A DNA stretch of 64,000 nt from Pegea sp. RAD2-039. Taxonomy: Eukaryota > Chordata > Thaliacea > Salpida > Salpidae. Every line of letters starts with the position of its first letter. Positions within the stretch are counted from its first letter, which is position 1. Below, piece after piece: positions 34,158-46,939 of the stretch. Under the pieces are notes generated by a model, which was not told where the DNA came from, made no database searches, and was given only the letters and a program-made list of their open reading frames with translations. The stretch lies in NCBI GenBank assembly GCA_034620365.1, contig JAQGEQ010000003.1, positions 1,054,001-1,118,000 of the forward strand, in the 5' to 3' direction. A program made the translations under genes and the position numbers.

Positions 34158-37100
34158 AGTTGCTACAATTCACAAAATAATTTACTGATTTAATATTTCA
34201 ACAAAACAAAAATCTACAAAAAAAATAATTTTTAGCAAAACAGAAAATAACTGAAGTTAAAAAATTAGGAATTATATATAAATATATTTATTTCATATTT
34301 ATAAATAAAAAAGTAATTAGACAAATTTAAATAGTTTTATCCAAAACTGTATCATAGTTATAAATATAATTATCTTCACTTGAAACAGTAGCAATAAGAA
34401 GTAATAAAAACTGTAAATGTAAAAAATATTTAACTATTTTCTAATATTAGATTTAAAAAAACTTAATTATAAAAAAAATTATAAAATAAAAATTAAAAAA
34501 CTTTAATATTTTACAAATTAATGCAATGAAAATACCTTTGAATTGAATAACACTGTATAAAGGTTAATAGAAATAGAATAAACTTGTAATTAAGTATACA
34601 AATCTTAAAAAAAAGATTTAAAAGATAAAAACATCAATAAAAACAATAGTCAAAATTTCTATAAAAACTTGAAATTTGAAAAGCATTTCTAAGCTAATAA
34701 TTGTAAATAAACAACAAATTTAGAATATCTAAGAACCTAATTCGCAATCATATCAAAAAACAATAAAAAATAAAATAATTCATGTAAATTTGGCGTGAAA
34801 ACACACTTTCAAATATAAAACTTTTACTTTAAAAACTTGTGCAAAAGGTAATTTCAAAAAAGTAAATATAGTTATCGAAATGTTTAACTATTAGAAAATT
34901 CTCTCTTTAAGTAATATTTCAAGTTGAAAATATTTTCACAAATTACAAACATCACAATGAGTAAATATTGGTTTAGATCACAACGATTGTTGCTATCACA
35001 TTGCCAGTTGTCGGCTTACGCTGAACTTGGCTTAATTTTCGGAGGTCAGACGAAGGATCAAAGTCCACGTTTTGCAATGACTGAAATTCTATGGTAACCG
35101 GTCGTAGTCGTTATAATTGTTGCAGTTTAACCAATTTTACGCAAGGTTATTTATAGTCATGAACTAGAGATTAGTATTAACATTAAACAAATTTGTCGAC
35201 TTTATAAACCTGAGCTTACAGTTACAAAATTTCAAAAGTTTGTTGTAAGATTTGTTTTTTTCTGAGGCCTTGGTGTTTATTTCTAAAGTAAAAGTTGTTG
35301 TCCAAGTATCATAACTACTTAGCATTATTATTAGTACGATAAAGATTTTAAAGATAATAAAAAGATCAAACGAATGTTTTTATCAGTTAGAAGAATTTAA
35401 TCAAAACTTATAATATTACTAATACGATATAAAATTTGTTACTTCCTTCTTCTTTTTTTAATTGAATAAACTAAATTGATTTTAAATACAATATACCATC
35501 AAACTTGATGGCTTAATTTACACCTATTTCAGTCACTCAAGTTATAAAATGTAAAAAATAAAAATAAAAGCTGCTTAAAGCTTCAAATATAAGTTTGTTG
35601 CATTAAACTATTATTCTGCCATCATTTTGAACTAAATCAACATATTATGATTATCTATTTTCTAGTGTTTTCTTGTTAAATAACAAAATAGTAATTTAAA
35701 CTTTGTGAAAAAACACTAACGCTAATATTAAACTTTGGTTTGTATTAACTTATATTCAATTCTTAAATGTTTACCTTTTGTATATAAATAAGTTATAAAT
35801 AAAATATACAGTCAAAAATAAATTTTTACAATAGTTAGTATAGCTTAGTTCAATAGCAGAATAATTCAAACTAACTAGTTAAAAATAAGTTTTAACAAAT
35901 TTAACAACTTACATTTTTTGTTTATCTCTACAATTTAGCAAGCTTGCTCAAAAATTACTTCAAATTAAAAAGAAACTATGAGAAGTTTAAAGCTTACTAA
36001 AAAGATTTTGTAAAAAACAAGTGAGCTTAGTTTTTATCAGATATCTTATTACTTCATAGTTTTGACTAAGTGAAGTGATTCTCAACAGGAAATTACAAAT
36101 TCTATCTTTTCAAAGTTTCAATGCTTTTAAAATAAACTTCATCAGCGATGAGTTACTTTATAACTTATGATTTACTCAATTTTGTAAATAATATGTAACA
36201 AGATACTCAATGTTTGATAAAAACATTAATTTTTACTGTTCTTATAAGCTGTCCTTAAAATCATAGTATCAAAAAAATAGTATCAAAAATAGCGATTAAA
36301 GGTTTCAATAGAATATTACCAAAATGAATGATAAATTTTACTTTATATTTATCACATTAGTGTTTAAATTATTTAAGTTATTATCAGCCCCGTTAAACGT
36401 TTCAATTTTTAAAATAAATCTGCTGACAAATCAATATCGTAAAACCAAAAATCATAATTTAGATATGAAACTAAAATTCATTTTATTTAAGATAGGAAAG
36501 CTTTACTTATAGGTGATTACTATCAAGTTTTACGTTTTAATCTTCGATACCCCCATCTAATCCACAAACAATTTGTTCCATAGAAATGTTAAGGTATAAC
36601 AAAAGACCAAAGTTTTAATCTGTTCTTAACAGAATGTTTTAAATAAGATATCATCAGTAGAAATATAATTGCTTATTTTTCATAGATGTAACAATGTTCT
36701 ATAAATATGACATAAAATATGGAAAAAATTATGATTTTGAAAATTTTATGGTAAAATTTATCAAATAAATTTTGAAATCAAATTTTCTTATTCTAATCTT
36801 AATGATAATGATCAATTTTCAATTTAGGCGATTTTATGAAATTTTATTTCTAAACCTTTTTTTACAAATTGATTTATTTCTATTTTCGTTCATATTTTCG
36901 CAGGACAGTTGATTACATTCAATTTGTTAATCAACTAAACTTTAATTTCTCATAATGCAAAAAATAAACCATTTACCTTGACTTGTAAGAACTCCTCGGC
37001 AAAATAAATAAAGTGAAATAAAAAAAAAAAAACCCTTTCTTTAACTGGTAGTTGAGGGCGTAAGAAAAGCGTGTATGAATGGCGTTTTGTATGCTTCTCT

Positions 37101-39906
37101 TAATGAGGCCTAATCATTGGTTTAATCATTACTTACTTGATGCAAAGTCACATTTGTCAAATTTGAATATTAGATATTATAAGATTTTCTATTAGATCTA
37201 CTTCAGAGGTCAAATATATGATATAAAACGCCTGCCTCTATTTTTTTCTTTATCTTTTTTTCGATATTTAGCGGAAAATATAATTTTCATTTTGATGCCC
37301 TCTAGATTTCATTAGAAATTAAATCTTACAGTTTCACAACATTTGTATATCAAATCTATATTTTCAAATACTTCATAAGTTTACTTTTTCAATTTGTATT
37401 TGGAATATTCAAAAAAATAACTCTGGTAAGAATATGTTTTCCTATAAAGTGTTTAAATGAATCAATATATCGACGTTTTCACTTGAACTAATCCTTAAAA
37501 TTGAACTTTTAGCAGACGTTATTAATAAAATATGTTAAATACTTTTAAATTTTTCAGTTACAAAATTCAACTTTTTCAAAATCTTTAGTCAAATCTTATC
37601 ATTTTTTTTAAGTATATTATATATTTTTGTTCAAATTTTATATTTTTTGAGAAAAGATATTGATTCAAAAATAAATGTTAAAACAAAAAGTTGAATGTTC
37701 TAAACATCAAAGTTGTAGTATGCTTAGGTTTCAAACAGTTATTCATAATTTGTAATTAGTGCTTTAAAATAAATTTCACCTTATATCTGTTTGCATAATC
37801 TGTTAATCAGTCAATACTTTTGGCATATTTGTTGAAGTTAAACACAAAAAGTTTTTATCTCATAAAATAATTTAGAAAATTTTTAGATAAACTTATGAAA
37901 GTTGATTTCTGATGTGCAAAAAGTAAAGCTTATATCAAATTATTTTATCTTTATATAGTAAAAGGTTTAGAAAATTAGTTAATAACTTCTAAAAAATAAT
38001 GATGTTATTAGTTCCAGTAAAAGTTCTTTGAACTTCAAAAGATCCATCTTACTATAACAACTATTTACTAGTTTAAACTTTCTTATACTTTACAATAAGG
38101 ACTTTTTATGAATCAATATTTGTGAAAATTAGGAAATTACTTTAAACAATTATTTTTTTTTCTAATGTATGGGTATACTTATATATGTTATTTAAATATG
38201 TATATTTATCATTTTATTTAGAGCTTTAAATAAGCCTGCCAACAATTCATTAGTCTGGAAAATTTAGTGCACAGTTGTTGCCAATGTTTTTTAAAGTTTT
38301 GTTTTTTATACGTCGGGTTGATTTAGAAGAGTCACTAACTTTTAACATTTTGAAAGTAAAATAAAAAAAGCAAACTAAATAAATAGAGATCAAGTTGAAG
38401 ATTACTTTTGAAACAGCGATTTATTGTTGATGCTTTCATTTTAGGCAAAATATAAAAGCAAGGTTGCCAACAAAAAACAATAAATTTTTTTCACAATCAC
38501 AACGTGCTACACAGACATTTAAATAAAAGAAAAGAAATTACCATCGATTTTAATTCAAAGTCCTTATTCGGTGCAAGAAGTTGTTACACCAAAAATACAA
38601 AACGAATTATTATTTGGGTTTCTTTAAATCATCACAACTGACAATTGCCAAATAACATGCTTTTCCACTTTTATTTACAATTTTCCTAGAAGCAAGCGAT
38701 ATAATATTTATATAAAGTAATATTAAACAATTATAAATACAATTTCTACATAATAATCATTTCAAAGTCAGCGAATGGAAATTAGAAATGATTTGTGCAA
38801 ATAGCAACCATGTTAAAATATTCACATATATAAGAATAAATAATAAACAAACAAGATAAAAGTAAAGCACATTTAAAAGTATAACAACAGTAAATTATTT
38901 ATAAGTTCATTTATGTTTTTTTTTTGTTTTCTGGAAATGTCTTTAAAAGTAAATGATTTAATTTTTAAGTTTGAAGCCAATAACAAACATTTAATAATTT
39001 TTATACAAAGTAAATCACATTTACAAAAGTTTTAGGTTGATTAGGTTTATAACAACATCTTGCTACAATACAGAAAGTTGAACCATTATTTACAGATAAA
39101 ACAGAAGAATAAAATTAAAAAAAATGTCAACAAATAAACTCACATTAGCAGTTTTTCGAGACTGAAAGTACTAGATAGAACAATAAAAACAAACTAGTTA
39201 CAAACATGATTTTTAAAATATGTACAAGCATCTATAACAGGTGTAGTGAAAAATCAAAGCCAATTTATAAAAAAGAATAAACAACAGTTTTGTTAAAACC
39301 GTATTAAGTACTACATATTATTAGTTCTTATGTCTTAGTGATAGTAGGTTGATAATGAAGCATTTTGTTAAGATTAAAAATTAATATTCTGTTAATTATA
39401 TATAAAAATAAATTTTTATTTAAGTATATAATGAAACTGTAATGCTGAAAAAATGATGAAAATTTGTGTTTAAAAAATACTCAGCTAGAATGAGATGTTC
39501 ATTATATGCGATTTGAGAATATAAAATTATTTACAAATATACAAAATGTCTTCTTACAATTTGCAGTTGAATACAAGCCTCAAATTTGATGACAAATTTG
39601 TCATTTTCTGTAATTATCGATAAGATAAACATCAGTAGCATCACGAAAAATGATCAGTGCAGTATGTCAACAATTAATCTCTGAAATACTGGGATCAGGA
39701 AAGAACACCAAAATAGTAAATGACGTACGCAAGCCTATAAATTATGTAAGAAGTAAAGTTGGCTGATATATTTCCTTTTACAGCAAAATACAAAGACATA
39801 TTAGAAATGAAAAATGTTGGTACAAAATCAGTAAACAAATTGTGAAATGACAATCACAGCTTTTGAGAAACAAAAGATTTATCCATAATTCCGTTCTAAA
39901 CTGGTT
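34158..39906. other. AT-rich intergenic region between CPT1 and SYT1
   Basis: Contains the CPT1 5' flank and the SYT1 3' flank. A GC-richer patch at about 34980-35110 may be the CPT1 promoter or a non-coding first exon. The short plus-strand frame at 36324-36512 shows nothing protein-like. Otherwise nothing recognised. Confidence 0.5.
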
Positions 39907-42900
39907 CTAACCCTCCTCAGCTTGCTGCAACGTGTGCCACTGGGCTATGGGTCTTCTAGGGGAGGCTAACATATCTGACCAGTGACGAAGTTCAGTACCA
40001 GAAGCGTTACAACCAAGTAAAATCCGACCAATCATATCATTTTTACCCATTCGGTCGTAATCAAACACACTGACCAGTAAAGAGACTTTCTGCAAAAAAT
40101 ATTTTGATTTTAGTTGATTTATGAACTGTTAAATAAAGTTTGGAACTAATTTATGCCATGTGACGTTGGTTTTACGTAGAACTAACTTGGGTTAGGCTTT
40201 CGGTGAAAATATGTCGATAGTATCAGTAATACTAGTTTCTATAAATCACTCAGTCATAAAATGCAACTGACAAATAGTTGGAATCTTTCTATTTAAACTT
40301 GAAATACGATAATTGAAAAGTTTTTTAATCAATAATCTTTATGCTGTTTGCTACAAATGCATCCCATTTAAGAGCTATTTATTTTAGTGAAATGATTTAT
40401 AACTTATTTTGCTTGCGAATATGTTAATTCTTTTATTTGTATTTTCTTTTTATATTTATTAGAATAATATTTGTTGAACTAAAGTTGGTCTAAAATATGC
40501 TAAAGTTTAGTTAAAAGGTTTGGTGAATAGTCATGCCATAGCAAAAACACTAAAGACTAAAATTGTGAAATGTAAAAATAATTTAATTAAATACACATTT
40601 GGTAGTAGGATTAAAGTAACCAAAAAAATTAACAACTTAAAAAAACAGCTGTAAAATTGAATAACAGAATTTGTTCTCATAATCTGAAAGTAATTTTATT
40701 ATCTTGTAATTAATTCAATAAGCAATTTAAAAGTTCACTTTATGAATACCTTCAAAATGATAAAAAGTAAAAGCTTTTTTAAAGTTTTATTCTAAAAACT
40801 GCTTAAATGTTAACTTTGGATTTAGATTAATTTGGCCAAAAAAATTCTGGCAAGAAACGAAAAGTTTATCATTAAATTTGGTTAAGAAAAATACAAAACA
40901 AAAAATAAATGTTCTCTTTTTTGAAAACTTTCTTATAGCAAATATAAGATTTGATTTCACAAAAACTTTCGATAAATTATTAATGATTAAAATAATTATA
41001 TTTAATTATATCAGAAACGACAATTTTCACCTGAATTTGCTCAAAAGGGACTTCAAAACTAAATGATTCATTGTAGTAAGGACACAAGGTGTTCTTTTTT
41101 ATCGTTGTTTTCTTCTTTTTTAATCTTTTTCCTCCCTGAAAACAGTTATAGTGTTAAAATAGTTTAAAATAACTAAATTTTCGAGTTTAATTTGTTTTAG
41201 TTTAACTTGCAAGTTTGTTTATAAATTTAGAGTATCATTAAACACTAAAACTAAATTCAAAAAAGTTTAGAACCAATAAATTCCCCTGTGATATTGTGTA
41301 AAAGATTATTTAGATTAAAAAAGATTTAGAGCTTATACCCGAGTATCTGAAAATTTTGTTATTTTTATGTCAACACTAAATTTATTACATGTTATTGGAA
41401 CCCTAAATAATTTTTTTAAGAATTAGAATTGTCAAAAACTGAGTTCTTTGCGTCCAAAAACATCAATAGTAACTTTTTTATAAGTCATAAATATTTGATT
41501 TTTAGTTTTGGGACAAAAGTTATATTTTTACAACACTTTAATCGAAATTGTTATAAAGCTAAACATAGTTATGTTTATATAAACTTTTTCACTATAAATG
41601 TCTTCAAAACTTAACCCAAAATATTCACTAACTTGATTATTAGATTACAGATCGTAAGTTCTAATATAATCTGATAATTTGATATGCTGGAATTTCCATT
41701 ACATGATAAAAATTGAAAAGTTATTTTTATGGACAATAAAAAAGCAAACAGATATTTTCCAAATATTTTTAAAGAAATGTTGTTATTTATCTTTGATTGA
41801 CATCAGATAAACAAGCATGATGTTTGTAACAAAGTTTTTTGCTACAAATTGATTAAAAATTTTATTATTTATTATAAGACAGTAACTCACAAAATTTTGA
41901 AATTAATTAAAGTTTGTTTAGTAAATAGTCGACCTGCATTAAAGTTATTTTCACATAAGGATCAGATAAACCTCCAACATCCATTTTCTTCAAATTTTTT
42001 GCTTCCAGAATTATAATGGTCAGCTTACCCGCGGTAGGTACATATCTTAGAGAAAAGCAAATATCTCCCAGCTTTTCCTGTCATACAATAATTTATCAAA
42101 ATATCTGCCGTAAATAAACCAATGAAATAAACGAAGTGAAAATTAATCATATAATCTGAAAAGGTTTTCTTAGCTTTAATGACTTTGACAAATAATTAAC
42201 AATTTCAACCGACATATTTTGTGAAATACAAAAAACTAAAGGTAACTGGAAAAACTAATCATCAATAATGTATAAGAAATGTAGAGTTAAGTAGGATTTA
42301 GAAAGCAAACTACATTACATCAAGCAGGATTTTCTTTTCTTTTAACTTCCAGTTGAAATTGTTTTTAGCAGCTTTTAGAATAAACAAAGTTGATAAGAAA
42401 GAGTTTTAAATTGTAGAAATTAGTTGCTGAATAAATTTATAATCAAAAAATTGTTCAATGAATCAAAGTGAACAAAGATACATCGAAAAATTAAAATTTG
42501 ATTTATTTAAAATTTTTGTTTTCTTATAAGTTTCATTTGAAGATGAATTTTAAAAGCTTCAAGATGAAGATTAAAAATTAGAAAATAAAATAATCAATCT
42601 TCTTAAATGTCATCATGAAAACCGACTTACATTTTCCTTATCGTTTTCAGCGCTAACTAAATCTCTCCATTCTTCTGTGACTTGCCCTAAATCCACTTGA
42701 TTCATCGGGACTCTGAGCTCTCCAATGATGTCATGCCTTGAAAAGCGATCAAAGTCATAGACAGCCATGATCAAGATCTTGCTCCCGATCTCGCTATATG
42801 GAATCTGGAAGACGAATTTTAATTGGTGGAAAGCTGGTCATGTGACTACTTTGAAGTTGAAGGTTTCATTGAAAACTGGATTGAGAGTTTTACGATGAAT

Positions 42901-45900
42901 TTTTGTTTCATATTTCTTTTTTTTATCAGGAAGCATATAAACCTGAAAAAATTTAAATTTGATTAACAAATTGGTGAACTCGCCCAAAAGTGACACGTTC
43001 AACTAGAAGCCTCATATCAAATTGACTGCACTTTTTTTAGCTCTTCAAATGTAAATTATTGATGAGGAAATCGGCAGCTGCTAGTATCGAGCGATAGAAA
43101 GGTTATCAATGCTCCCTTGATTCTTTATTCTACGTTCGACCTTCAGTCAAGCCACTTAAACTGGAAGATTAAGTCAAGACCCTTGTCTATTAATCTAAAG
43201 AGCAATTTTGCACGTTTGAAATCTCTTATTGATTTTTGTTTCTTTAAATTAGTTTTAAAAGGGTAAGTGGAATGGAAAGGTTTTTGGAAGAAGTTGACGC
43301 CAAAGACAAACAAGTCTCCTCTCAGTTAGTCTTTATCTCCTTACAAATGTGAAAACAGAAAATAATAGCGGATATGAACGCAATTTGGGTTGGAGAAAAA
43401 ATTGTTTGGAAAATGACAATTTAGGAGTTGACGTAGTAGTTTTACATGTAATAAATTTGCTTTATACAATTGAAAAACCAAAAAGCTAAATTAGAAAGAA
43501 AAATAAAAACAATTTGGGTTTCTTTTATTCAACTTTCGATTGTCTATTGAAGTCAGAATAGTATTTGATATTTGGATTAGTGGAATTTTTCAGCTCTTAT
43601 GAGAATTGTAAAAACCACAACAAATAAAAACTATCTTTTCTATATCTGGTTAGATTTAATTAAAAAAAAACTGTTAAAAGATGAAAAAATGGAGAAAAAT
43701 TTATTAATAAAAATCAAATAAGTCAACACACCTTTTCATTTCTCTGATTTTACTTCAACTAAGTTTAAATTATATGTCTACATTTTTGAAATAAATTGAA
43801 TGAAAATAAATGTTTTTTAACATTTAATCAATTCTAATTATGTTAATTATGACATACTTTTACATAAGGGTCAGATGTACCAGACATGTCCATCCCGGGC
43901 AAGTCTGCAGCTTGAATGACACCAACAGCTAGCTATAAATGAAACAACCTTCTGGTAAATTTCGATCACGTTCAGATAAAAACAAGTTTCTATTTAAACG
44001 GTTGTTTTTATCAAAAAATATTTAGATATAAATTATTCACAAAGACTTTTGAGACAAAAAAATTAAAGATAATATTTGTGAAATAGAATATGAATGGAAA
44101 AATATTATATTTAAACTAAAATTGTGGTGAGTCAAAGCAATTTAGCAATAAAATGTATCATTTTCATTATCAGCTAATAAATGATTCATAAAAGTTTTTC
44201 TGACAATTTTATTTCTTAATTTCAATAAAAAGAATTTCTGAAATACTGAGTCTGTGAGGTGCTTAAAACAGTTTGAAGTATATTGATTAAGTGTGAGTTG
44301 TTTTAAATTACTTACTGAAATCGATTAAAATTTAGCAGATTAAACTCTTAATTCTTTTGCTAAATCCAATTAGATTTTGAATAATTAAAACAATGTTACC
44401 ACGAAAGATTTCAATTTAAAATTAGAACAAAACAATTTTGTGTCACTCAATTATTCAGGAATTACGTATTTAAATTAAGGTTGCTTTGGAGTTGTACAAA
44501 ATCTTAAGGACACTTTGTGTTTGATTTTATTAGTTTTTATAAAAACAATTTTCTACATTGTTGCTATAAGAAAACAATTTTTCAAAATACATAATCATGT
44601 TTTATTTAAATGACTTTGTACACAGATATATATCATTATTTGATGTTTAAATGCAACATTATAAATTTATCGACTTGTTCTTTGTTTAACGATGAGTAAT
44701 AATCATTTTAAATGTGACTTAAATGACAACCTTTAATTGATCTGTTTTTAAAAGATAATTTATTAAAATGTTTTTTGTAGAAGCAATTGTTTTTGAGAAC
44801 TAACACTTTAACCGTGGTTAGTAAGTCTGTGATTTAAAAGAAAACTGTAAATACAAAAAATTAAAACTAATAAAAGTAAAAGTTACTAGTTTTTCAAGTA
44901 ACTATTTAAACAAAATTTATAACTAATTTATTGAATAAATAAATGAAATAAACAAAAGATACAAACATTATTTTGTTGAAAGTCGTAATCAAGTGAGAAC
45001 TGAAGTTTTCCTAGCTTCCGTTCTTCTTCTACTTTTTCCCCAGCATCCAAGTCTTCAATATCAGGCTGAACCTTAATCAAAAAATTTTCACGAAATGTTA
45101 ACTCTTCTTAATTTGAAAAACATTTTTGAATGTAAAATATGTTCTAAAATTTAAATTTAGAAAAGGAATTTCCGAAAAATCTAATTTACGAGTAGCTGAA
45201 AGCTCTTAAATTAGCTGACAAGTTTTAATAAAAATTGTTGATAAAGTTTACAACCTTTGCTTAGCTCTTAAATCAATTACAAAAGGTTTGATAAAAGTTG
45301 GAAGATAAAATTCTTATTTTTTTAGTAACCCTATGACTTTTAAATTTCAATTACTTTTATGTAAGATATTTGATTATAAAAATGTAAATGTAATTTTAAT
45401 TGAAAGATTTAACAAAATTCAATCTGCTTTTTACTTCCTTTAAAAACCAAATAAATGTTTCAGGAAAATTAGATATTTAGAGAAACAATTTCAATTCATT
45501 TATAAATTTTTCATAGAGGCAAATATAAATTATTTAAAATCTTTCAGAAATGATTTAAGATTAGAAATTTAATTCAAACAGAAAATTACACTGGGTATGT
45601 TGACATATCTTTGTTTAGTATTTGTTCTGGTACAACAGAATAAAAACCTCACAAAAATTCTCTTTTGAATTTCACAGCTAAAATATAATTCACAGTTTGA
45701 AAAGTCGAAAATAAGGGGGGCATGTTGGTGAGTATTTTAAAATATTTCTTTAATAAACAATAATTGACTTGTATTTAAATTCCTAAATAATCAAAAACTG
45801 AAATTATTTTATCAAACCTTTTCTCTGTAACTATACCCCATGTTACTTTTGAAAGGTGTCATATCAATGGCACTCTTCAAAGGCTTTTTATCTTTATTTT

Positions 45901-46939
45901 TCTTCTTCCGTTTATTACAGCAACGTTTACAACAATAATACAAGATGCAGAGAGCAATCAACCCAGCCCCAATCGCTATTAAAATCCAAACATACGGAGG
46001 CACTACAACAAAAATTGATTTGTTAAACAGCTAGATTTAAGGTCAAATTTAACTTAAGCGATTAAATAGGTATGCTTGCTTGTATGGTTTATATTCATAA
46101 AATTACAAGTCAATTAAATACTTTAATAAAAGTTAGCTTACTTGAAACTTTAATTTATAAATTATAATTCAATTTTTACGATAAAGTTTAAGTTGATTTA
46201 GTTGTCACATGACCTGCTAAGAAATCCTGCCAAATTTGCTTTTGAGGTGTTCTTTTAAAAGTTTATGATTTAATATTCTGGAAACAGTTAAAGTTAGGAA
46301 CAATTTTATAGCTAAGTCGTGGAACTAAAAATTTTCAAAAGTTTGCTTAGGGTAGGGAGGCCTTTAAGATGAATCCAAAAAAACTTCAAACTATTTTTGT
46401 ATAATTAAACAAAAAACAAACTTAAATAGAAATGATTTAATCAAAAACATCAGCCAGAATGATATTTTAAAAGTAAATGAACAAGAAATAAACAGGAATT
46501 GATGATAAGAGCTTGAATCGGAAACTGTTTGAAGTTACTTAAAAGAGATAGGAAACTTTATGTTTGAATAATTCAAATCATTTTAGAAAAGACTTTTAGT
46601 AAAAAGAAAACTTGTTTGTGCTTTGGTCCTAAAAATTAGTTTCTAAGTTTATGTCTTAAGCTTTAAACTTCTTATAAATAATAAACTTTGAGCTTTTTAA
46701 AAGCTAAAGTTCGCTTTTTAAACAAGTAGCTTATAACTTTAAGTTTTTATTTAAAGTAGTATCAACTTACATTTATTGTATATATTGTCTATAGTTCCTT
46801 TAATAACTTCAACTGGTCCTCCATCACCTTTTGATGCAGTTGTCGAAAGTTTAGTTGAAGACATTGTTACTAAATCTCCCATTTTTGTCGATATAGTATC
46901 TTCATCACTACCTCGAAGTCTTCGCTTACCAATTGTCAT
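39907..46939 (-). CDS. SYT1: Synaptotagmin-1-type calcium sensor
   Basis: Synaptic vesicle membrane protein that couples calcium to SNARE-driven fusion. Nine coding exons: 46939-46771, 46002-45818, 45071-44967, 43932-43858, 42942-42850, 42804-42631, 42077-41934, 41135-41031 and 40089-39907. All phases close, giving 410 residues (vertebrate SYT1 is 421-422). There is no signal peptide. The N-terminus is luminal, with one membrane helix at about residues 60-80 followed by a Cys-rich, polybasic stretch ([14 protein letters not shown]). C2A has its calcium-site Asp residues in [12 protein letters not shown] and [11 protein letters not shown]2B has them in [12 protein letters not shown] and [10 protein letters not shown], plus the polybasic [14 protein letters not shown] strand. 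The C-terminal LRHWSDML...PIAQWHTL is diagnostic of SYT1/2. The intron between exons 5 and 6 is only 45 bases. An acceptor-like TTTAAG directly abuts the start codon. Confidence 0.96.
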
